DNA from: Tretioscincus oriximinensis
Lineage: Eukaryota; Chordata; Lepidosauria; Squamata; Gymnophthalmidae
DNA length: 64,000 bases
Direction: 5' to 3'
Assembly: GCA_022410635.1 (NCBI GenBank)
Contig: JAJVDF010000134.1
Location: 464,086-528,085 of the forward strand
The position numbers and the translations under genes were made by a program. Positions 1 through 11,547 of this stretch are shown here, piece after piece. Within the stretch, counting starts at the first letter, position 1. Every line of letters begins with the position of its first letter. The notes under the pieces were generated by a model. The model did not search any database and was not told the origin of the DNA. It was given only the letters and a program-made list of their open reading frames with translations.

Positions 1-301
1 GTCAAAACTCTAAACTGCCAGCCAGGCCACAGCACTGGCTCTCCTGACAAAAGTCAAAACTCTAAACTGCCAGGCAGTCCACAGCACTGGCTATCCTGAC
101 AAAAATCAAACTCTAAACTGCCAGGCAGGCCCAAGCACTGGCTATCCTGACAAAAATCAAACTCTAAACTGCCAGGCAGACCCAAGCACTGGCTCTCCTG
201 ACAAAAGTCAAAACTAAACTGCCAGGCAGGAACAAGCACTGGCTCTCCTGACAAAAGTCAAAACTCTAAACTGCCAGGCAGGCCCAAGCACTGGCTCTCC
301 T
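1..301. repeat. 51-bp minisatellite, about 5.8 units, open at left edge
   Basis: Six head-to-tail units begin near 1, 53, 105, 156, 207 and 257, each starting gtcaaaactctaaactgcc (or atcaaact...) and ending ctcctgacaaaa. Period is 51-52 bp. Units differ by a few substitutions and a small deletion in unit 5. The array starts before the window. Because 51 is divisible by 3, a reverse-strand ORF with a 17-residue repeat runs through it; this is a by-product of the period. The sequence just downstream (302-470) has a TATA-like acttaaata near 349 and CT-rich tracts, so the array could be the enhancer repeats of an LTR, but no LTR ends were found. Confidence 0.9.
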
Positions 302-1800
302 CTTGTTTTCTCATCGCAACTGCATCTAGGGAGGGCAGAGATGTACTTAAATACCAGCACTGATGCTCTGCCTCTCCCTAGCGCTCCTGCAGCCGGAGCA
401 AGCGTTCCTGGGGCAATCACTTTCCTTGTAGTCAACTATTTCCTCTCCCTTTGTTGAGTGCTCCAGGCCCATAGCTTCAACTCATTTAAAATTATTTCTC
501 TGTTCTCTACCATTTGGTTTTAGACATGTCCTTGAAAGTATAATATTAATGCAGTTGGGATAATTTAATGGGAACATGTAGTTCTTTGATCTTGTGGCAA
601 AAAGTGTGAAACACAGTGCATTCTCTCAGTGTCTCCACAGCTGAGTCACTAAAAACTCAAATATTTGTTCACTTATACAGTAATTCAAATCTTTTATGTT
701 GCTTAAGGCTTTATAAATGTGATCTCTTGTCCAATCCCTTCCAAATGTGATTATAACATCTAAGGTGTTGCATCTCAGTGGGCATGATCTATTTCTGTTT
801 CTTCTAGGTTAATTCCACAGTTGTGTCACCATTTAATTAGTTTCTTAATTATTTCCCTATTATTTATTGGGAGATTCTGCCTATAAATAAAGGTTCTCTC
901 CTTTTTGACAATTTGGTAAACTTGTAACTCTCTTTTAGTTTCTTTACTACTCTTTGGTTTCCCTTTGCCATCTTTTTGGTGCCATTAGCTATTTTATGGA
1001 TCATTTTATGTGCTTCTGCTAAAATATCAAACTTCTGGTCTAGATGTTTAAAGTATTTTAGCAGCTCATTCAGTTTTCCAATAGCACTAATTATATCTCC
1101 AGTTTGTAATTTTCAATGAAGCTGAAGCTCTCTGCTAATTTCCAGCTCTCCAGATGTCACTGTTTTACTAAGAAGGGAATCATGTTCTATGATCTTTCCT
1201 TAAACTCCATTTGACTGAACTTTATCCCATTTTATGCTGTTTTTTCACTGTATTATTTTTATAGTAATGTTTATCTCTCTCTCTTTTGTGTTTGAGTATT
1301 GAACTCCGGAGGCCTCTATCTCAGATGACAGCACATGCACAGCTCCTCAGTATTACCAAATGTTTTTCAAAGATTATATGTTAGTTCATTTGAAATTCAC
1401 TTTGAGTTTCCAGATCTGGCGAGGATTTCCCTGACTATTGGTAGTTGGACAGACAAATGTCACTAGCTTTTTACTTTATAGAATGATATCTTTCTACATA
1501 AGAAAGACATTGTGAGTCTTATCTTAGAAATTGGCCCAAATTACACATAACTGTTTGCATAGTTATAGCTATATAAGCTTAATTTGGATTAGTTGTACAC
1601 TGTGCTGGAAATTAACAGGAAACCTTGGAACAAACTATCTGTACTTTCCCAAACTGGCATAAGTTGGCAAAGGATAACTTTGGATGAAGTAGCCATAAAT
1701 GGTAGCAAGCATATTGCGTGGCAGAATGAACCGAACAAAGATGATTCAGTTACAATTGAGTAGAAGATATCATAGTCACAGTGTTAAGTAATATTTACAT
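302..1800. other. Unannotated AT-rich sequence
   Basis: No gene, RNA gene or recognisable repeat seen. The first 170 bases are richer in GC and CT tracts than the rest and may belong with the minisatellite as one element. Confidence 0.5.
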
Positions 1801-1810
1801 TTATTTACTC

Positions 1811-1897
1811 AGCCTCTTTGTAACCGCTGCAAAGGAGAAAACAAAGATCACTGATCTGCAGCAGAATTGCCACAGACAAATTCTATTGTCTGAAAAA
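1811..1897 (+). repeat. Dispersed repeat, copy a (pair with 3600-3677)
   Basis: About 85 bases containing ctgatctgcagcagaa and attctattgtctgaaaaa are repeated in the same orientation at 3600-3677 with roughly 85% identity. Similarity stops sharply on both sides. The family was not recognised. The pair brackets a microsatellite and the TIR element at 2271-2742. Confidence 0.6.
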
Positions 1898-1943
1898 TGG
1901 TATCATTGTGGGTAACAATGAAAAACAAATTGACATATAGTTA

Positions 1944-2104
<161 letters not shown>

Positions 2105-2270
2105 CTGCAAGTAGGGAAGCCTGGTGTGATCCTGTTCCCTTAGGATTGTCCAGCAGTCTGGAAGATAGAACAATAATAGTTGAAGTAGATGCACTGAACT
2201 TTTGATTTATCTGAGAGATCTCTTTCTGCTCAGCTACTTCAGCCCCTAACAGTTCTGGCACTCAAGCTGA

Positions 2271-2742
2271 AAACACATTGCCCCTTAACGCACCCAGAAC
2301 TGCGAAGCCAAAGCCCATTGTTCCGACTGTGTTACCATAAAAATGGGCTCGGAAGTGCTGCAGTGTCACTCTAAATGCACAACACAGGTTTCTGCTTCGC
2401 AGTTCCTGGTGAAATTGCGTTGTCGCTGCTCCTTTTTGTAATTCGATTCACTTGCGAGATCAGGCAACAAAAAGCAAGTGAGAGAGCGAGGGCTAAGGCT
2501 CCATTCCCTCCAGGCTCAGCAGCTTCCCTCCCTGCTCTGGAAAAACAGGTTTTTTCCGCCTACTGCAGCAGGTTGAAAGACAGTCATTGAGCACACTCAG
2601 CTCACTGCAATCCAGACTCTAAAGTGGAATGAATGCTCAGGGAATGCTCAGGTAAAATTAATCCCTCACTTTGCTTTCATTGTGAAACGATCAAAAGGGA
2701 ATAGAAAACAGATTTTAAGTTCTAATGGAAATGCAGCCTTAG
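2271..2742 (-). mobile_element. Non-autonomous TIR element, copy B
   Basis: This 0.47-kb segment aligns in reverse orientation with 39081-39572 over its whole length. Shared blocks include the cttcgcagtt motif near 2395, gatcaggcaacaaaaag near 2459 and gctcaggtaaaatta near 2646. The better-preserved copy has terminal inverted repeats starting GGCTGCATTCC; here the right end is ...aaatgcagcc and the left end is degraded. Both copies carry an aligned short ORF (2375-2590 here). No transposase is present, so this is a deletion derivative or MITE of an unassigned DNA-transposon superfamily. Confidence 0.7.
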
Positions 2743-2744
2743 GT

Positions 2745-3580
2745 GATTAAGCAGGTGTCAAGCTCTATTATTATTACACATCTATGTCAGACATGAAAAG
2801 GGGATGGATATTTTTTAAAAAAAAAATTCTGGATTCTGCAGTACAGGACCATTCAGGTTGATCACTACTACCAACTCTATGGACAATGCTAAATCTTCTG
2901 AAGAGATATTCACTGGATATTTTTTCACTTATCTGTTATAAAAACATTGGGGGGGAGGACAATTTTATAGTTTAGAGAAGAAATTCAACTTTTGAGCATC
3001 TGCTTGCCATTCACTGGCTAATTATGACACATTTATTTCAGATTATGTTGGCTGATACATGAGGGACATAGCAGTCAGATACATTGTTTAGCCAGCAGCA
3101 GAGGGTAACCTTATAGAAGTCTTTCAATTTGATTATACACTTGAAAAATATCAGACAAGACACATCCTCCTTCAAATTTTAATGTTACTATCACTGCACA
3201 AAGAGCATCATATAACTTAGTTTTTTTGTCCCGCCAGAATCAAGTTATATTTTCCTTCAATACGAAATTGAACACGTTCTTTGTTTCTGAGCATAATATG
3301 TGGACAACACTTGAAACTTTGTTTCTGAATTATGACAGAATTATTATTCTTAAATGTTTAACAAGTTTAGATTTAGAAGGTAAGTTAGTGTAGAATTATG
3401 GCAGTTTATATTTATTTATTTAATTTATTATTAAACTTAGGTGTAGACGAATGGGGGAAATAAGAAATTTTATGAATGTTACAAGATACTGAACTCTAGA
3501 AATCAACCCTCCTGAAAGGGTTGCAAGAAGTCTCAAAATCTAATCTCCTGCTCATTATCCCCGCCCCCTGACACCCCAAC
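2745..3580. other. Unannotated AT-rich sequence
   Basis: No gene or clear repeat seen apart from short A/T runs. Confidence 0.5.
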
Positions 3581-3599
3581 TTTGCACAGTCACTTTACA

Positions 3600-3677
3600 G
3601 CCTCCGCAAAGCAGAAAACAAAGGCTACTGATCTGCAGCAGAACTGCCACAGGTAAATTCTGTTGTCTGAAAAAAGA
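3600..3677 (+). repeat. Dispersed repeat, copy b (pair with 1811-1897)
   Basis: Same orientation and same core as the copy at 1811-1897 (gatctgcagcagaactgcc, attctgttgtctgaaaaa). Confidence 0.6.
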
Positions 3678-3934
3678 GGCAATCCATTTTAAAGTTTAGC
3701 AGGATTTCCTTTGCTGAGTTCTGCTAGATAGCAATCATTCCTCATCTATACACTTAATAAAAACCACTGTTACTGGTCACCACTACTGACACAATCAATA
3801 TGATGTCATCCCATCAGAACTCTGGCAGAAAGATGTCATGTCACTCTGGCAGCAGAGCAACATGGCAGCTTTGGGAGAGGCTGGCTTCAGAGATCCCCAG
3901 CTTGGCAGCATATGATCTTTGAACATATCTACCC

Positions 3935-4120
3935 CTTCCTTGTGTCCCCTCTACATGTACGGCTGGGCAAAGAGCTGTCTTGCCTACCCCACATAAGAGG
4001 GAAGACAACTATTGGCAGAGTTTGTTGAGAGTTTGCTGAGGCATCTGGGTTGGGTCCCCTCTTTGTGCAAGGCTGGGCAAGTAGCTGCTTCACCTGTCCC
4101 ACACAAAGAGGGTAGATGGT
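3935..4120. repeat. Imperfect tandem repeat of hairpin-forming units
   Basis: Two related units (about 3946-4003 and 4057-4113) read cccctct...ggctgggcaa...cccacat/ca...agaggg. Each unit starts with cccctct and ends with its complement agaggg, so each can fold back. No coding potential seen. Confidence 0.55.
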
Positions 4121-4204
4121 AGCTGCAAGTGGATGAGTCAGCTAGAGTCACTGAGCACCCATCTCTAGTGGATGGAGAAATCAGTTTGCCAGCTCTGGCC
4201 CCCT

Positions 4205-4380
4205 CACCTTGGTTCTGACAGCTTTTGCCCACATTTTGAATGTGGCTATGGGTGCAGCCTTGGTGGCCAGAGCAGTGTCCACAACTATGTTCAAAATGTG
4301 GTCAACAGCTGGGGTAAGCTGGCCAGAGCTGGCAACCTCCCCGTTCTGGCTGTCTTCAGAGGTCAGAGCCACACCCATAG
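4205..4380. repeat. Segment with inverted and direct internal repeats
   Basis: cacattttgaatgtgg near 4231 and ttcaaaatgtgg near 4290 form an inverted repeat; ggccagagc occurs twice (about 4265 and 4321). The ORFs overlapping it on both strands are short and show no family resemblance. Confidence 0.4.
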
Positions 4381-4399
4381 GCTTATATTCTAGTTTTAA

Positions 4400-5900
4400 A
4401 CAATTCCATACATTTAATTCTTCATTTGTAGGTGTTTACTAATGCCACGTCTTGACAAAGTATATTTTGAATCAGAAGATAACTTTTTTCTCCAAACTTC
4501 CAAGCTTGTATGATTGGATTAGCCTTTTTGGCTCTTCCAGGAAATTGATTTTCCACATTTTGTCAGCAATTGGAGGGAGAGAAGTGGTTGGATGTGAATT
4601 TTTCTCTTGTTCTGATGCTTAATCTAGCGCATGGCAGGATCCATAGTTTTAAAACTTGCATCCTATGCATCTTCTAGCTTGATAAATAGCTCCATATTCA
4701 ACCATCAAAATATAGGTCATATCATAGCAACCCCAGCCCAAATGGAACTCATTTTCTAATCCATTTTAAAAACCTGTGAGAATACAGTCAATATTTTTAA
4801 GGGGTTTTTTTAAATTTGAATATACACAATATACTGCTTTCTGTTATGTATTTGTATATTTGTGTATACTCAATAATTGATGCCCTGAGACAACCATTGT
4901 CTCATATTGAATTCTGTTTGAAGTTCTGTAATAAATGTTGCTAATACACAAAAATAGAATAAATCAGAAAGATGTCAAATAGTTTTTTCACAGAATTTTG
5001 ATTAAAAAAAATTAGAAGTCCGATATGACTTAGGAAAACAAAAAAAAAATAGAAGATCTTCAGAAATAGCTGTCCACAGTTCATTTTCTGATGGGCTTCC
5101 CATCCCAAAAGGCTGGGCTTCCTTAGCAAGTACTTGTACTTCTGTGTTCCAAATTCAAAGCTCAAGCCACTTTACCACTGTGTACTTTACCTAACAATTA
5201 ATGTTCAATATTTGAGGATAGATTTCTTCCTCAAGTTAAAAATCAAGAGGAGGGCACAGATCAGTGGGTGAGAATGATTTAAGGACTTTCACAGTCCACA
5301 GCGGCAGAGGCTGCTTATATAGTTTTGTTTTCTTTCAAATAATCCTACTGTGCAGTTCTTCCAAAATAATGTGCTCATGCTGTTATAGCAGATCCTGCAT
5401 CCATGCCTGACCTGGCTCCTTGAGTAATCGTGATATTATATTGTTAAATCTTAATGAGCTGTGTTGGACCCACAGGGCCTTGAATCAAGGAACCAACAAT
5501 TCAATGTATATTTTGTTGGAGGGAAATGCGTTCTCTTATCTGGTTATAATTCCACAATCCATCTGTTATCCTTTCAACCAAATTGTTTACTCTGTATTTA
5601 CATTGGGGATATATAGTGTTTTTTAAAGAATTACTGACAGAAAGTTTCAAAACTAGCTAAGTTATGAAGAATTCTGTTTGAGGAGGATAATGAATGCCTC
5701 AAGCTTTCCCTGGGATTTGTCAGCTGTACCAAAAACCTTTCAGCCACTTCAAAGCTAAAAATGGCCATTATTCGGGAAGAGTACATTGGGAAGGGAAACA
5801 CACATAATTTCACCCAGCTTGCTTATGAGTTAACCACTTTGTCTCACAAGTATTCTCTGATTCTGAAGAAGAATATTTTGTGAGAAATGTAGGATGTTCT
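4400..5900. other. Unannotated AT-rich sequence
   Basis: No gene recognised. The reverse-strand 60-codon ORF at 5631-5813 has no recognisable family; nothing else stands out. Confidence 0.45.
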
Positions 5901-5902
5901 TA

Positions 5903-6000
5903 TTTATTTGTGTATTTACACTTATATCCTATCTCACACTCAAAGGTCTCAGAATAATTAACAACAGTAGAAACAAGATACAAAACTAACACATTAAAAT
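5903..6000 (-). mobile_element. 3' tail of a SINE/LINE, reverse strand
   Basis: The segment tatttatttgtgtatttac ... cacactcaaaggtctcag resembles the reverse complement of the SINE 3' end seen at 57831-57900 and 33536-33600 (attta repeats, then cctatacctgaaggtctcag). It is degraded. Confidence 0.5.
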
Positions 6001-6097
6001 ATTAAACAGTGCCTGGATATGGAGAACAGGAAATTAATCTTGCAAATGCCAGGTTAAAGAGATATATCTTCAAGGATTTTCTGCATGAATACAATGA

Positions 6098-6182
6098 CTC
6101 TCTCAGCTCTGCTTACTTCAAAGGGTGTCTGTTGTGGAGAAAACAACAAAAACTATTTGTGTGCTGGCCTTTGGTGAAATAT
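6098..6182 (+). mobile_element. tRNA-derived SINE fragment (middle part)
   Basis: ctctcagctctgcttacttc, gggtgtctgttgtggagaaa and gcctttggtg match in order the body of the full SINE at 35449-35723. Head and tail are missing. Confidence 0.7.
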
Positions 6183-6476
6183 AATGATCATTATAATGAT
6201 GTTGGTTAACATCTCAAGGGGGAGAGTATTTCATACTCTGCGATATATTTTATTCCCACTCAGAGATCTTCAAACTTCTTTATAGAAAAAATAAGCCTAA
6301 CAAAGAAAATCTGAATAACCTGTGGTTATCTGTTCTATGGAATTTGGACTTTAGTAGAATAAATGAAACATTTGCAGAGGGAGATATGTTTTCTTAACAA
6401 AGGACCTTAGAGACTGTAGTATGAGCTTCACAGACTAAATCGATTTCTTTATTGCATATAAAAATGTATACTTATG

Positions 6477-6575
6477 TTGCATCCATAAATATACCGGAAG
6501 AAAAGCACTGTATGAACTTGTTTTATTCCATAATATCCATGCTCTGTTCCAAAATGCCCAAATACAGTGTAGTAA
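6477..6575. mobile_element. Degraded MITE related to 43977-44132
   Basis: tatgaacttgttttattcca, taatatccatgctctgttcc and tacagtgtag parallel the middle of the MITE at 43977-44132 (gtgtgaactagtttatttca ... atatccatgcttaattgtgg). It begins near tgcatcc, a degraded TIR start. Confidence 0.45.
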
Positions 6576-7120
6576 ATAAGTCTGTATAATGCTTTAGTCT
6601 ATAAAAACTCATGCTAACAACATTTTCCTGTTAGTCTTTAATGTGCTACGAGAAACCTATGCTTGAAATTCTAATTCAACCTAATATAGATCATTGTTTG
6701 ATTCCTTCAGGTTGAAGATGTCCAAGCTCCTCTAAGGACATCTAGAAACAAACAAAAATTAACTGAATGCAAACACATGCACACACAGTCACCACTGGAT
6801 AGTTCTATGATCCCCTCCAAATAACGTATACTCTGTTGCACAAGCTGTATTACCAAGCATCAATTTTATTATAGACTGTCAATTACATACAGTAATTGAG
6901 TGCAAAAAACTTATATTCTATTGCATAAACTGTATTATCAAGCAGAAATTTGATTATATGTTGTCAGTTATACGACTGAGTACAAACAGTAGTTCTGGGA
7001 AACAATTCTGAAATACACAAAGCACATGCTAGTGGAAATGCTACATCAGCTCAATCCATGAGCATGTTTGCATCAACATTATAAATCCACATGTAATAAA
7101 ATTTTCATGAGACACACCAA

Positions 7121-7148
7121 TTATACAACTTGTAAATAAGTTGTATAA
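7121..7148. repeat. 11-bp perfect hairpin
   Basis: ttatacaactt (7121-7131), loop gtaaat, aagttgtataa (7138-7148). It lies just outside the left end of the TIR element at 7175. Function unknown. Confidence 0.8.
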
Positions 7149-7174
7149 CAGAAATAAACCTTTAATCACAACAC

Positions 7175-7574
7175 TAAGGCTGCGTGCACACAGCAATTTC
7201 TGCCTCATTTGGAGTGCTATGTGGAAGTGTCAAGTACACATGCTAAGCGTTTTTCAGCAATTGACCCACAATAAATGCCATTTCCCCCAGAATAAACTAT
7301 AGCTGGGATATTCAGACATCATTCCGGAGGACCCCCGTACTCAAATCAGAGTCTAGATGTTAAAACAAGCAAGAATGTAGCATTTATTTCTATTGGCTGT
7401 TCTGAGTAAAAAGAAAAAATCCTGGACTGCACTGCCACGAGATCAGTGAGGGATATTACGGAAGTGGGGCATTAATCACGGAATATACAGGTTTGTTGTT
7501 CATGGACACACGATTGCTATATTCCAGAATATAGCTTTATAGCGGTTTTTAGGTTGTCGTGTACGCACATCCTA
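7175..7574. mobile_element. Candidate MITE, about 400 bp
   Basis: The left end taaggctgcgtgcacac and the reverse complement of the right end (gtgtacgcacatccta) match at 12 of 16 positions. The left end resembles the ggctgcat termini of other elements in this window (33235, 39081, 43977). No coding sequence inside. Confidence 0.45.
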
Positions 7575-7697
7575 AAATGTACACTATCTCAGTGCATAAG
7601 AGATTTATGTATATTAATAGAACAAATTCAGCAGTTATTAAAGCCAGTAGTGCCCTGTTCTGGCATCCAGATTATAAACTGTTTTAGAAAAGAAAGG

Positions 7698-8155
7698 GTT
7701 TTTTTTACATTTATTTATTTAAATAAAATACATCAACAAACAAAGAGACATAGAAAAGAAAAAAAATCCCCATCTCCCATCCCCCCAAATCCCTCACCTC
7801 CTGTGCAGAAGGAAAATACAATGTTATGCAAATAGTCTTAATTCCATGAACGATATGACAGATTCGTATATCAGCTGGTTTAGAACAGATAATATGTAGG
7901 CAATGAGTATTTGCCATTTTATAATCCAAGGAGGAGTTAACTGTATTCCAAATTGTTTCAGTCTTTTTTCCTGTATTAGGTCAAATTTCATAAATTTCAA
8001 CAAATAGTCGAACCACTCCTGGATAGTCCATATGATAAAGTCCCTCCAGCCCTTGGCTACAACCAAGTGACCAGCAAAAATAGCCTATTTAACAAAATAT
8101 TGAATTTCAGCCAAAACGCTAATTGCATTTATCCCGTTAAAGATCCAAGTGCTGG
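7698..8155 (-). pseudogene. L1-clade LINE ORF2 fragment, 3' part (split element)
   Basis: The reverse strand encodes the extreme C-terminus of an L1-like ORF2. The residues GHLVVAKGWRDF and FDYLLKFMKFDLIQEKRL align with the corresponding part of the better L1 copy at 48995-50054 (ATQIVIARGW..., YDYLAKFLLFDVIREKRL), as do the last residues ELRLFA and DHRLFV. A run of T at about 7698-7706 is the A-tail read on this strand. Stops and frameshifts show it is dead. The element continues at 8765; the sequence between is a later insertion. Confidence 0.75.
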
Positions 8156-8764
8156 TGATGGCTGAAAAACAACATTGGAGATGTGAAGTTTTGGTTTGTC
8201 CTAGTTCTTTAGTGTAGTCTATTCTCTGTATTAGTTTTGGGGAGGAATTCAGAATCCCCCTTTGGAGTTAGCTACAGTTGGTTTACCCCAACCTTCTTTA
8301 TAAAAGACTCCCTCTGTTGAGTTAGTTTCTCTTTCACATCTGAGACCTAGAGGCAAGGTTTTGCATTTTGTCTGGTGTTCAAGACCTTTGCAGCTCAATC
8401 AGGCAACCTTAGCACTAACTAACTAACCAACCAACCAACGAACCAACTAGTCCAAGAGACATTTTGGAGCTTCTGACCAGTCTTTAGCTCCATTGGAAAG
8501 GAGTCCAGAATTCTTCAAACCTAAACATCCCAGAAAGAGGATTGCAATCAAGAGAACATCTTCTGTAAAGTACTCTTTTATTTTATTTCTATAAGCCCTT
8601 GGAGTGGAGTAACCCTTCATTTATTTTCTTTTAGTAAAACTGTTTATTTTGCTTAATACCTTGCCTTCAGTGCTTTGTTTGGAGATTCTAGTCTCAAAGG
8701 GTAAACAGATAGCCCCTGGGCATAGACCAGACACCAGAGCCTCTCAACCCAGGTGTGCCATCAC
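8156..8764. mobile_element. Candidate solo LTR nested in the L1
   Basis: The 609-bp segment starts tgatggc and ends gccatca, a perfect 7-bp terminal inverted repeat of the TG...CA type. L1 coding similarity stops exactly at its left edge and resumes at its right edge. Flanking tetramers are ctgg and cagg, a possible target duplication with one mismatch. It contains a TATA-like tataaaag near 8300 and an ACTA/ACCA microsatellite at 8413-8450. No AATAAA was found on the plus strand, so its orientation is uncertain, and no internal retroviral genes are present. Confidence 0.55.
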
Positions 8765-9650
8765 AGGAGATCTCTTGTATCTTTTGCCTTATTGCACTAC
8801 AAAAATGATCTATGTGGGGATAATGCGCCCACATATGTAAATAGTATCCTCTTTCTTGGCAACCATGCCATCAAAAAGAATACGTGTGGAACATGTGAGC
8901 TAATAGGGCTGGGGATCTATACCATCAGGAGACCAGTTTTAATTCCGTCTCCCATATTCTATTATCTTTTTGTTTTAACCAAGAATCAAACCATTGATCC
9001 CACTTATTTTGAATTATAGGTAATTCATTTATCCAATAATGTTTTAAGAAGCTTACATTTTTATACTTGATTGCCATTATAATGTTGTAAATTAATCTCA
9101 CTAATTTATTTTCTCCTCTCAATTTTTTATATAACCTCCTCCAAATCGGAGATTCCTGTAAAGACATTTCTGATGGCATTGTTATTAATGTATGTATATA
9201 AAGCATTATTTTGTAGCTAGAATCTGTTGCCATTATTCCCCATTGCATTATTAATTTGAGCTATATCTATAGGGATTCCATTGCTATTTATTAGATCCCA
9301 CATTCTTTTGTGCCCATTGGCTTTTAACATATTTAAATAATGTTTCAAATTGGGATCTCCTGCTTTGTTAATCTCATAAATAGAAGCTACATGTTTCCAA
9401 TAATTCATTTCCATTCTTCATAGGAGGCTTTTAGAAAAAATAGCAAAACCTCGAGCACCTTTTATCCATTGCAGTTGTAAATAATGATTTTCCTTGCATT
9501 AAATTTAATTTAATTTCCCAATTATTAGAGATGTTGTTTCTTTTATATTCTAAATCAATCAACTTACTGAAATGAATCAAAATACATTTGTAAAAAGGGC
9601 CAGCCCAGTTGTTCCTTTCTTGAATACATTCTTCTTTTTTAAATATGAGT
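8765..9650 (-). pseudogene. L1-clade LINE ORF2 fragment, upstream part (split element)
   Basis: Read on the reverse strand, pieces in different frames align in order with the L1 at 48995-50054: MWDLINSNGIPI with NWYDLNGNPL, then KWDQWFDSWLKQ with DTDWKQWIRKI, then WYRSPALLAHM ... WHGCQERGYYLHM with WYRTPAQLSHM ... WHGCRDNGTYMHM, the cysteine-containing C-terminal region of ORF2. The pieces sit at about 9217-9414, 8925-9248 and 8770-8900. Several frameshifts and stops are present. The 5' limit near 9650 is approximate. Confidence 0.7.
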
Positions 9651-9659
9651 TTTCTTCTA

Positions 9660-10840
9660 GAAAAGAAAGTTTACTGAGTTCAGATTCTGGTTATCCTGAC
9701 AGAAATTGACTGAATTTCAATTGTTTCTTTACTCATAATTTCTTCCCTTCTGAAATTTAGGAACGCCAATGCATTTTCCACTCCAGTCTTGTCCACATTC
9801 TCTTATGTTCTTGTCTGCTCTGATTTATGCATGGATGCTGTGGTCCTTTCCCAGGTTCAAAATCCCAGTTTCCCGGACCTGTTTAAAGTGGATAGGGAAA
9901 GCAAAGGGGATTTGGGAACTGTCATTTTCTCTTTCCTAACTAGTGGTTTTCATATACAAAAATCCAATTCTATATTCTGAAACAAAAAAACCCAGGGCTA
10001 GTACCTTGAGACACTACATAAATTCAGTTTTCAGTTTGGAAGAATTAAATTGGCATTTTAAATATTGGCTCAACATAGGACTGAAGTATCAGCAGTTATA
10101 TATCCTCTGGCATCATCATAATCATTCAATCACTACCATAACCACCAGCATTTTATATATTTGTACAGGATAAAATATTACAATGAAGCATGAATGTCTG
10201 TATGCATGTGTAAAACTTTTATTATATTGTAAAAAGAAGAAGAAAGGGGGAAACCAGCCTTAGTGCAGTAAGTGCACTAATAAAAACAACCAAAACTGCC
10301 TTAAATGGATAACTTAATGGACTGCTTTTCATGCAGGTTTGCAATGAAAGTTGTTTAATCAGAATCTAGGATAATTCAGCATTGTAGTTAAGGATAAGGG
10401 AGGAGGTAAAGAAAGGCAATATTTGAAAAACGGGAAAATTCTGCATTCTCCAACTTCATAAAAACAACTCATTTATTCAGGTCAGTTCAGCTTGCATTTC
10501 TTCAAGAATAAATAACACTAGAAGAAATAGCTGAAATTATAACAACATTTAGTGTAAGTGCTGAAAGCTATTAACTTTTGTCTTATTAGTCACATTTTAG
10601 GATAGTTCTCCTTTCATCTAATATTCAGCTCAACATAGCATCTGAGCCAATAAACCTGTCTATGCAAGCTCATGCTATCTTTAACTAGAATTTCTGAATC
10701 CAGGCTAATATAATTACTTCTTTGAATTTTTCAAATATAAAGTTATCAAATAAGCAAGTATTCAGCAATTCATGCAAGTGATTTTTTTTTCAAGAGAAGA
10801 AGGTTTTTTTAAAAAATCATCTTTAGAGGTATGCAAGGGA
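9660..10840. other. Unannotated AT-rich sequence
   Basis: Nothing recognised beyond short A/T runs. Confidence 0.5.
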
Positions 10841-10849
10841 ATGTATGTA

Positions 10850-10916
10850 TACTAATCAAAACAATTAAGGGAACATTTTAACATACACTTTGTTCCCTTA
10901 ATTGTTTTGAGCAGTA
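10850..10916. mobile_element. Tc1/mariner-type MITE, 67 bp, TA flanks
   Basis: Left TIR tactaatcaaaacaattaag and the reverse complement of the right end (tactgctcaaaacaattaag) match except for two bases; the pairing continues through ggaaca. TA lies on each side (10848-10849, 10917-10918), as expected for Tc1/mariner target sites. The two arms make up almost the whole element, with a loop of about 15 bases. Confidence 0.8.
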
Positions 10917-11086
10917 TATAATAAACTGCAGGTTTAAGTATTCTAATGGAAGCTAACATAAATTAGTACTCAAATAACAAAATTTATACTTGAATGCATG
11001 AAACAGATCTCCTTTACGTATTGTTTTATTTATGATCCAATTGACTAATGGAATCCCAAAGCAATGGGCAGTATCTATATATTCAT

Positions 11087-11140
11087 TCTAGTAGCCATTC
11101 TTACACTTGGCCTACAAGAATTTGTCTAATTCTTTCTTAA
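11087..11140 (-). mobile_element. Possible CR1 3'-UTR remnant
   Basis: attctagtagcc ... gaatttgtctaattctttct resembles the reverse-strand CR1 at 52733-53010 (attctagtagcttttta ... aggtgtctaattctctct). Too short and diverged for certainty. Confidence 0.35.
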
Positions 11141-11420
11141 AAGTCAGCCAGGCTGATAAGATGGTGGAAATGGTTTCTCAGCACTCCAAAATGGAAACCC
11201 AGAGGCAATATTTCCAGGAACAGCTCAGAGCATCCGTCATGCACTTTCGAAAGAGTTGCCCTGGTTCATAAGTGGAGACTTGTCCGTAGTAACTGAAACT
11301 GAAAACAAAAATCAAGACAAAACAATAAAAGCCCAAACCTTTTCCTAGAAAACATTACAACAGCAACAACAATAATAATGGTGATGATAATAATAAATCC
11401 TTAGCAAGTTAAAATCACAC

Positions 11421-11510
11421 TATGATAGATGATAGATAGATGGACTGACAGACAGATCGATAGATGATAGACAGATGGATAGATGGATGATAGACAGACA
11501 GATGCATAAA
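11421..11510. repeat. GATA/GACA-type microsatellite
   Basis: Degenerate GATA, GATG and GACA tetramers over about 90 bases (gatagatagatgg, gacagacagatcgatagatg). GATA/GACA arrays are known as Bkm-type repeats in snakes and other vertebrates; a single short array says nothing about sex linkage. Confidence 0.9.
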
Positions 11511-11547
11511 GAAGCAAACAAACTTTTTTATAAAGCTGCACAAATCG

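Noticed and set aside
1..301. CRISPR-like array
   Set aside because: Whole 51-bp units repeat with no unique spacers, and the source is a vertebrate genome.
8925..9414. Overlapping ORFs (107 and 65 codons) as small genes
   Set aside because: They align with successive parts of L1 ORF2 in shifted frames.
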